Positions 7,200 to 12,082 of a stretch of DNA of 12,082 nucleotides are shown here, one piece after another; positions within the stretch are counted from its first letter, which is position 1, and each line of letters opens with the position of its first letter. The notes under the pieces are model-generated. The model was not told where the DNA came from. It saw nothing but the letters and a program-made list of their open reading frames with translations, and did not search any database. Made by a program: the position numbers and the translations under genes. This DNA comes from CAYLYM01 sp964387645 (GTDB lineage Bacteria; Calditrichota; Calditrichia; RBG-13-44-9), in assembly GCA_964387645.1 (NCBI GenBank), contig CAYLYM010000120.1, forward strand, positions 1 to 12,082. Direction: 5' to 3'.

Positions 7200-7434
7200 T
7201 TTCTCTCCGTACATCTTTCTTTTAATTACTTTGCCTAAAAACCTCGCAAGATAAACATAATCGCAAGATTTAATGGCAGATGAATTAAATCATGTCTGAT
7301 TGTCTGATTAATTAAACTCCATTTTAAATTAATTGTTGCACAAATATTTAAAACGAAATCCATTTTTTATATCACATTGAATTATATAAATTATGAAATC
7401 TTTTTTAGCGTCCTGTTCAAGTATTGTAAAAAAC

Positions 7435-8304
7435 CTAATAAAGATAATTTATTAAATTTGCTTGATTATCTAGAAAGGGTTCAATCATCCCTGAACTTGA
7501 CGTTAAGATCGTAGTGACTCCAGGTCCATGACCTGAAATCACACTATTTGAATGAACAATTACGCCAATTGTTACAGCACCCTCCTTGTAAATCCAACCA
7601 TTGGATGCATCTGAATCTATTATCGCCACAATATCACCAAATCTTAAGGTGTTTAATTGAAATTCTTGAATACTTTTTTCATCGAATAGCTGGATATCAT
7701 AATCTCCGGAATAAGCCGAAGCACTCCCAAGGCCTGCGCCCATTAATTTGGCAGGGATCTTATGGGTTACTCCAATTCTTAATTTCTTTCCATTCTGGAT
7801 ATTTAATTTTAACAAAAGGTCCGGATCAATATTCATTACCAGAATATCGGGGAAATAATCCAATAAACGCAACCCGACGCCAAAAGATTTTATTAATATT
7901 TTATCGCCAATATTAAGCTTTTCTAGAATAACCGGCTCAAAATCAACCATAATATGATCGATCCCGCCATGTTTTCCGGTAACATAACCCCTGGCTCCCC
8001 TTGCTTCCCCTGAAACCACTACCGCCTCGTTACCTATACATGCTAAAACATTCAATGCAGCATTCGGCGAATATTCACCCACCGACTTTCCCATATTTCG
8101 AAGGCTTACACCAGGTTCTACATGATCAGCCATCCATCCAATCGCAGGTTGGCCAATTCTTACATTGTATGAAATTCCGCCAACACTAGGATATACAGCT
8201 ATTCGACCTGAAGAAGTCACTATATAGCCGGTTTTACGAAGCGTTGGATGATCAATCTCCCCTGTTACACTTAATCGAACTAAATTTTCCCGATTAATCT
8301 TCAT
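7435..8304 (-). CDS. DUF4438 family protein of unknown function
   Basis: A 289-aa protein that I recognise from sequence memory as DUF4438 (Thermotoga TM1086-like), a family with no established function to my knowledge. Conserved-looking glycine-rich blocks are GGISYNV (42-48), GWMADHVEPGVS (56-67), ACIGNEAVVVSGEARG (88-103), GYVTGKHGGIDHIMVDF (106-122), GDKILIKSFGVGLRLLD (133-149), MNIDPDLL (157-164), MGAGLGSAS (188-196), SGDYDIQ (199-205) and HSNSVISGHGPGV (251-263). The His/Asp/Glu-rich conserved motifs are compatible with an enzyme or ligand-binding fold. No signal peptide or transmembrane helix is visible, so it is probably cytosolic. The ribosome site is weak (GGGTTGAG directly before the ATG), but no better in-frame start exists. 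The gene stands 235 bp upstream of the AT-hook gene on the same strand and about 1 kb from the receiver gene; nothing ties it to either functionally. Confidence 0.85.
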   Translation of the reverse strand: MKINRENLVRLSVTGEIDHPTLRKTGYIVTSSGRIAVYPSVGGISYNVRIGQPAIGWMADHVEPGVSLRNMGKSVGEYSPNAALNVLACIGNEAVVVSGEARGARGYVTGKHGGIDHIMVDFEPVILEKLNIGDKILIKSFGVGLRLLDYFPDILVMNIDPDLLLKLNIQNGKKLRIGVTHKIPAKLMGAGLGSASAYSGDYDIQLFDEKSIQEFQLNTLRFGDIVAIIDSDASNGWIYKEGAVTIGVIVHSNSVISGHGPGVTTILTSSSGMIEPFLDNQANLINYLY

Positions 8305-8662
8305 CTCAACCCAACTAATTTTGAAAAGATTTTAATTCGATTTAAAAATTAAAAAAATATTAGAAACTATCTACTAATTTCACACCTACCCTAATAAACC
8401 TTTTCCTCCCGATTCTTTTATATAAGAAACTAAATAAAATATTAATCCAAAAGATAATTGAATGCCTGTCGAATCTTGAATATCTAAAACCAGAAAAGTA
8501 AATTGGACTTTATAATTATCGTTTCTCAGAAGGGACAACTATAAATATAATAAAAATTACTTTATAATTTTTAAACCAATATAAAAAATAATAGAAAAAA
8601 TCAAATTTACAACTTAAAAGAAATCAGAACTCAAATATTAGTAAATCTGATAGCCCCTTCCA

Positions 8663-8736
8663 AAGATACGATCCCATAGGATTGTATTGATCAGCAATTT
8701 GCCCCATTCAGAACTGGCAATCCTTATGGGTATCTT
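8663..8736. repeat. Imperfect inverted repeat with an 18-bp stem in a GC-richer island
   Basis: Three consecutive perfect six-base blocks pair: AAGATA (8663-8668) with TATCTT (8731-8736), CCCATA (8673-8678) with TATGGG (8725-8730), and GGATTG (8679-8684) with CAATCC (8718-8723). A 4-nt bulge lies on the left arm, a 1-nt bulge on the right arm, and the loop is 33 nt. It sits alone in a 1-kb AT-rich gap. No T-run follows on either strand, so it is not a simple terminator. A structured RNA, a protein-binding site or a small mobile-element remnant are all possible. Confidence 0.6.
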
Positions 8737-9305
8737 CACCTAACGTACATAATATTATTCCTTCCTCGATTTTCCTCCTTTATTCTTTTTCTCAGTTTTT
8801 TTAATCATAAATAAAAAAGACAAACCATAAGGAGTATCTTAAGGATCACTTCCATATTATCCTGTACATTCATACATACTTTAAATCCCTTGCAATTCTA
8901 TAATATTATCGAAACATAAATTAAAGAAAGTAGAAATTATTTTAGGTAATAATTAGCTTTAAATATTAAAGAATTGTATTGAATAAATCAATAAAAAAAA
9001 CTTTAAATTTTAATTTTCCTCAACCCGAAAAATTTACAATGCAATCTGAAATATGCAAAAAATTATTTTTTATATCATTTCATTTTAACACTTTTAAATT
9101 ATTCATTTACTATAAAAAATTCATCACTCTTAGTTCACTTTTAAAAATTTAGAGAATATTTATTTCACAAACAATCTAATTTACCTTTCAACAAATTAAA
9201 ATTAATCCTTTGAAAGATCAACATTTTCGAGCACACTTACTTTAATAATTGAATTCTTTAACTAACCATTAATACAAGAAATTTTCAGAAAACCAAGCCC
9301 CTTCT

Positions 9306-9336
9306 GAGTCAATAAACTATCTTTTTTATCAGACTC
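9306..9336 (-). other. Stem-loop immediately after the receiver gene stop codon
   Basis: GAGTC (9306-9310) pairs with GACTC (9332-9336), and ATAAA pairs with TTTAT inside, around an 8-nt loop, with a small internal loop. It begins one base past the stop codon on the minus strand. The sequence after it is not a T-run, so it may be an RNA 3'-end stabilising structure rather than an intrinsic terminator. Confidence 0.35.
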
Positions 9337-9337
9337 C

Positions 9338-9733
9338 TTACCTACTTGATTCAGATCTAATAGTCATCGATTTTAATAATAACGTATCTATGCGTTTTCG
9401 TAATTCTTGCAAATCAAAAGGTTTTAAAAATATGGCGTCAGCTACACGTCGAATTGTTTCTTCAATTTCTTGAGTGTAATCACAATACACATACATAATT
9501 AAAACTGGAATGTTTGGGTAAAGTTGTTTAATTTCAGTAATTAAATTAAAAAAATAAATGTTCGATATTTCAATATCAGTCAGAATTAGATCAATTTGAT
9601 ATTTTTTTATATATGGAATAATTTTCTGTCCGTCATCTACAAAAAAAACTTCATAATCGTCTTTAAGAAATTCACGTATACTATTCCCAACATCCACATC
9701 TCGGTCAGCAACAAGGATTCTTTTTTTTTCCAT
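9338..9733 (-). CDS. Stand-alone receiver-domain response regulator, atypical
   Basis: A 131-aa protein consisting of a single CheY-like receiver domain with no output domain, so it would signal by protein contact or by phosphate transfer. Recognisable elements: ILVADRDVDV (6-15, with acidic residue D10), the phospho-acceptor D53 in DLILTDIEI (48-56), the PVLIM strand (76-80) and the conserved Lys of FLKPFD (102-107, K104). Two switch or metal positions deviate: R11 replaces the second acidic residue of the usual DD pair, and Y81 stands where Thr/Ser normally is. This suggests altered or absent phosphorylation switching (inference). A GGAG lies five bases before the ATG. A sigma-54 promoter is predicted just upstream, giving a leader of about 25 nt, so the gene is probably transcribed separately from hypDE. 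No histidine kinase is in the window. Confidence 0.88.
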   Translation of the reverse strand: MEKKRILVADRDVDVGNSIREFLKDDYEVFFVDDGQKIIPYIKKYQIDLILTDIEISNIYFFNLITEIKQLYPNIPVLIMYVYCDYTQEIEETIRRVADAIFLKPFDLQELRKRIDTLLLKSMTIRSESSR

Positions 9734-9768
9734 TACTGCTCCACATGAACTTCGATTGAAACACTATT

Positions 9769-9785
9769 TGCAACGATTGTGCCAA
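9769..9785 (-). promoter_or_regulatory. Sigma-54 (-24/-12) promoter of the receiver gene
   Basis: The minus strand reads TTGGCACAATCGTTGCA, matching the consensus TTGGCACG-N4-TTGCA at every key base, with the invariant GG and GC exactly ten bases apart. The predicted start of transcription is near 9758, about 25 nt before the ATG and upstream of its GGAG ribosome site. An AT-rich tract (about 9799-9840) and a 10-bp palindrome (9868-9877) lie upstream, where bending and activator sites are often found. Confidence 0.8.
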
Positions 9786-9867
9786 GATGGGTTTTTGTAG
9801 CTATCTTAATTAAATTAAATAAATTAAAATAATTAGCTTTATTTACTAAAATCTGGTAGAAAAAAAG

Positions 9868-9877
9868 ATAAGCTTAT
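9868..9877. promoter_or_regulatory. Palindrome ATAAGCTTAT, candidate activator site
   Basis: A perfect 10-bp palindrome, extendable to 14 bp with one mismatched pair, centred about 114 bases upstream of the predicted sigma-54 transcription start. This is within the usual range for enhancer-binding activators. Palindromes are common by chance in AT-rich DNA, so the assignment is tentative. Confidence 0.22.
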
Positions 9878-9925
9878 TTTCCCAACAATGAAAAAAAAAT
9901 TGAAAAAATTTTAAAATTTAGTAAT

Positions 9926-10942
9926 TTAACAAATTCTTGGTAATTGTTCACCAGTTAGCATATCTAAAATCCGCCTACTTCCATATTCAGTTTCTAAAAC
10001 AACTTTCCCGGAAAATTCTTCTACAACTTCTCCTATAATGCAGGCTTTTTCTCCCAGGGGATGTTTACCCATTTCGGAAACAATCTCTTTCGCAACCTCA
10101 TTACTGGCAATGATAATTACTTTTCCTTCATTCGCCATATAGAGCGGATCAATACCCAAAATTTCGCACAAACTTTGAACTTCCTTTCGTATAGGCAGGG
10201 TTTCCTGGTTTATAATCAAACCTTTATGGCAGGCTTTTGCAATTTCATTCAGTGTTGTTGCTACACCACCTCGAGTGGGATCTCGCATAATACGAATATG
10301 TTCCCCATAAGGTAAAAGTGATTGAATTAACCCATTCAAAGGTGCACAATCAGAAGAAATAGGTGTATTCAGATTAAGTCCTTCACGTAACGCCAGGATA
10401 GTGGTACCATGGTCCCCAATTGCTCCGTTTATAATGATCTTGTCCCCTGAATTGAGTCGACCTGTTAGTTTAAAGCCTTCTTGTAATACACCAACTCCAC
10501 TGGTATTGATAAAAATTTTGTCCATCATACCTTTTGGAACTACTTTAGTATCGCCAGTGACTATTTGAACTCCCGCTCTTTCACATGTTTGATGGATGGA
10601 TTCTACAATTTTCTTTAGATCCCTTAAGAAAAAACCTTCTTCAATAATTAAACCCAGCGATAAGTATTTGGGTAAGGCTCCCATTACAGCAAGATCGTTG
10701 ATTGTTCCAGAAACTGCCAGCTTACCAATATCTCCACCCGGAAAAAAAATGGGATCAACAACGTAAGAATCGGTGGTCATCACCAGCGAAGTGGATTCAA
10801 ATTTAATCAAGGCACCATCATCCAGAGGCTCTAATAATGGATTTCGAAAAACAGGTAAAAATATTTTTTCAATTAGTTCATGTGAAAGTTTACCGCCACT
10901 ACCATGAGACAATAAAATTCTATCATATTGCATTTTACCCAT
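9926..10942 (-). CDS. hypE: NiFe-hydrogenase maturation protein HypE (carbamoyl dehydratase)
   Basis: HypE uses ATP to dehydrate the S-carboxamide that HypF places on its C-terminal Cys, producing thiocyanate for the CN ligands of the NiFe-hydrogenase iron. The protein is 338 aa, a normal length, and ends in the diagnostic PRIC (C338). PurM/AIRS-type ATP-binding motifs are visible: LSHGSGGK (11-18), LDDGA (40-44), AVSGTINDLAVMGA (76-89), IVTGDTKVV (127-135), NGAIGDHG (172-179), MRDPTRGGVATT (219-230) and NEGK (271-274). The start is supported by an AAGAAGG purine run about ten bases upstream; a Met at codon 4 is a less well placed alternative. hypD ends 106 bp upstream on the same strand, without an obvious terminator, so the two are probably co-transcribed. 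HypF, HypC and hydrogenase subunits must lie outside the window. Confidence 0.97.
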   Translation of the reverse strand: MGKMQYDRILLSHGSGGKLSHELIEKIFLPVFRNPLLEPLDDGALIKFESTSLVMTTDSYVVDPIFFPGGDIGKLAVSGTINDLAVMGALPKYLSLGLIIEEGFFLRDLKKIVESIHQTCERAGVQIVTGDTKVVPKGMMDKIFINTSGVGVLQEGFKLTGRLNSGDKIIINGAIGDHGTTILALREGLNLNTPISSDCAPLNGLIQSLLPYGEHIRIMRDPTRGGVATTLNEIAKACHKGLIINQETLPIRKEVQSLCEILGIDPLYMANEGKVIIIASNEVAKEIVSEMGKHPLGEKACIIGEVVEEFSGKVVLETEYGSRRILDMLTGEQLPRIC

Positions 10943-11048
10943 ATCTTTTTATCCTTCTTCTTCTAATAATCAACACTTTAAAGAGATTTTTAGATAAATA
11001 ATTACATAAAATAGAATTCCTAGTCATGGAAAAAATAATAGTTGCCAT

Positions 11049-12082
11049 TTAAAATCGTTCATACTTGTAATAAGCGGCACAGGTGCCTTCGCTGGAAACC
11101 ATACACGAACCCACTGGATTCTCCGGTGTGCAAACTTTTCCAAAAAGTTTACAATCGAATGGTTTGCGAGCTCCCATCATCACCTGTCCGCAAATACATC
11201 CAGGATGCTCCCTGGTGGATTCAACCTCCACTTCAAAGCGGTAAGCAGCATCATAATCACGATACTCCTGCCTTAATTCCAGACCGCTGTCCGGGATATT
11301 ACCAATGCCTCGCCATATTGCATCAGTAGGCTGAAAAACCTTATAGATGATTCGTTGTGCTTCTTTGTTACCTTCCCAGGTGGCTACTCTTGAGTATTGA
11401 TTATCCACATGTGGATTTTTCTCTTTAACCTGTTTTAAAAGGAACAGAATGCCCTGCATAATATCCACCGGTTCAAATCCAGTAACGACACAAGCCTTTC
11501 CATATTGGTCAGCCAGGAACTGGTAAGCTTTTGCGCCAATTATAGCAGTTACGTGGGCCGGGCAAATAAATCCATCCAATTGTACCTCATCACCTGATGC
11601 CAGAACTGCCATGGGGCGCGGCATGGTTTTATGCGCAGTAAGTATCGAAAAATTTTTTAATCCCTTACTCTTTGCTAATAGTACTGCTCCGGCAATGGTT
11701 GGCACGGTAGTCTCGAATCCTACTCCTAAAAAGATAACATGCTTATCGGGGTTGCTCTCCGCAATCTGTAGTGCATCGAGAGTCGAGTAAACGACACGGA
11801 TATCGCGTCCGGCAGCTTTTTCTTTCTCCAGACTGCTGGTGGATCCGGGAACTCGAACCATGTCGCCAAATGTCGTTAGAATTACATTTGGTAAACGTCC
11901 TATAGCAATAGCATGATCCAGATATTGATTTGGCGTTACACAAACCGGGCATCCTGGACCTGAGATCAGCTCCACATTCTCAGGTAACAATCGACGTATG
12001 CCAAAACGCGCGATGGACATGGTGTGTGTACCACAAACTTCCATAAACTTTACAGGTGGCATTCCGGCTGCTATTTGCTGTA
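11049..12082 (-). CDS. hypD: NiFe-hydrogenase maturation protein HypD, 5' end outside the window
   Basis: HypD is the iron-sulfur scaffold that, with HypC, receives cyanide from HypE to assemble the Fe(CN)2CO unit. The reading frame stays open to the window edge: six codons (QQIAAG) precede the Met at 12060-12062, which is therefore internal rather than the start. By comparison with E. coli HypD, about 25 N-terminal residues are missing. Counting from that Met, signatures are MEVCGTHT (7-14), SGPGCPVCVTP (34-44), TTFGDMVRVPG (63-73), FLGVGFETTVP (111-121) and GFEPVDIMQGI (195-205). The C-terminal cysteine region carries the cluster ligands (CICGQVMMGARKPFDC at 289-304, then C311, C320 and C328). 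All expected Cys positions are intact. hypE follows 106 bp downstream. Confidence 0.97.
   Translation of the reverse strand, partial: QQIAAGMPPVKFMEVCGTHTMSIARFGIRRLLPENVELISGPGCPVCVTPNQYLDHAIAIGRLPNVILTTFGDMVRVPGSTSSLEKEKAAGRDIRVVYSTLDALQIAESNPDKHVIFLGVGFETTVPTIAGAVLLAKSKGLKNFSILTAHKTMPRPMAVLASGDEVQLDGFICPAHVTAIIGAKAYQFLADQYGKACVVTGFEPVDIMQGILFLLKQVKEKNPHVDNQYSRVATWEGNKEAQRIIYKVFQPTDAIWRGIGNIPDSGLELRQEYRDYDAAYRFEVEVESTREHPGCICGQVMMGARKPFDCKLFGKVCTPENPVGSCMVSSEGTCAAYYKYERF

Larger units (their letters stand above)
8305..9337. other. 1-kb gene-free AT-rich region
   Basis: No gene of credible length on either strand. Most of it is extremely AT-rich. The exception is a GC-richer island at about 8645-8745 with a strong hairpin (listed separately). 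A stem-loop (9306-9336) lies at the receiver-gene end. A GGGAGGAAAAGG purine run occurs on the minus strand near 8400 but has no start codon at a proper distance. No confident promoter for the DUF4438 gene could be placed. Confidence 0.55.

Noticed and set aside
7374..7425. TTGAAC and CATAAT as a sigma-70 promoter for the AT-hook gene
   Set aside because: The spacing is 19 bases and the boxes are weak; AT-rich DNA gives many such pairs by chance.
8638..8739. 33-codon minus-strand frame across the hairpin island
   Set aside because: It begins with GTG directly after a stop codon, lacks a ribosome site and matches no family I know. The inverted repeat better explains the sequence, so it is kept only as a note.
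9880..9925. AAATTTT/AAAATTT palindrome after hypE as an intrinsic terminator
   Set aside because: It is made only of A/T, has no GC stem, and lies in low-complexity poly-A/T sequence.
11815..11870. tRNA-like phrase GGATCCGGGAACTCGAACC
   Set aside because: It lies inside the conserved hypD coding sequence (VRVPGSTSS region), and no acceptor or anticodon stem can be formed.

Overview
This 12.1 kb window is AT-rich bacterial DNA. It holds nine protein genes, all on the minus strand, so transcription runs from high to low coordinates. Genes cover only about two thirds of the window. They are separated by long, very AT-rich gaps that contain a few islands of higher GC and some inverted repeats. 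Most genes have Shine-Dalgarno-like sites (GGAG, AGGAG, AAGG) 4-10 bases before the start, so this is a Shine-Dalgarno-using bacterium rather than a typical Bacteroidota member. A run of exactly 100 Ns at 3297-3396 marks a draft or metagenomic scaffold join of unknown true size. The lineage cannot be fixed from the sequence. NiFe-hydrogenase maturation genes, a DUF4438 protein, a UpxY-type NusG paralogue and a sigma-54 promoter together suggest an uncultivated, probably anaerobic lineage, perhaps near the FCB group (low confidence).

Layout in the direction of transcription, from the right edge. The first genes are hypD (5' end cut by the window) and hypE, two maturases that build the Fe(CN)2CO centre of NiFe hydrogenases. 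Next is a stand-alone, atypical response-regulator receiver protein, preceded by a near-perfect sigma-54 (-24/-12) promoter. After a 1 kb gap with one strong hairpin comes a DUF4438 protein of unknown function, and then a 562-residue protein joining a TPR region, an excisionase-type helix-turn-helix and three HMGA-like AT-hooks. Another 0.7-0.9 kb gap with two repeat-like GC-richer islands leads to a WbpP-like UDP-sugar 4-epimerase. The assembly gap follows, then a UpxY/RfaH-type NusG paralogue, a 140-nt imperfect inverted repeat, cysC (APS kinase) and a PHP-family phosphatase resembling the 3',5'-nucleoside bisphosphate phosphatase YciV. The last 610 bases hold no gene.

How the genes may work together. 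CysC makes PAPS, PAPS-using enzymes release pAp, and YciV-type PHP enzymes remove the 3'-phosphate of such bisphosphates. The closely spaced cysC-PHP pair therefore makes sense as a PAPS synthesis and pAp recycling unit. With the UpxY-type antiterminator and the sugar epimerase nearby, this hints at a (possibly sulfated) surface polysaccharide region, although no sulfotransferase or glycosyltransferase is visible and the N gap breaks continuity. The most novel-looking items are the TPR/HTH/AT-hook architecture, the sigma-54-driven receiver lacking two switch residues, and the structured intergenic elements.
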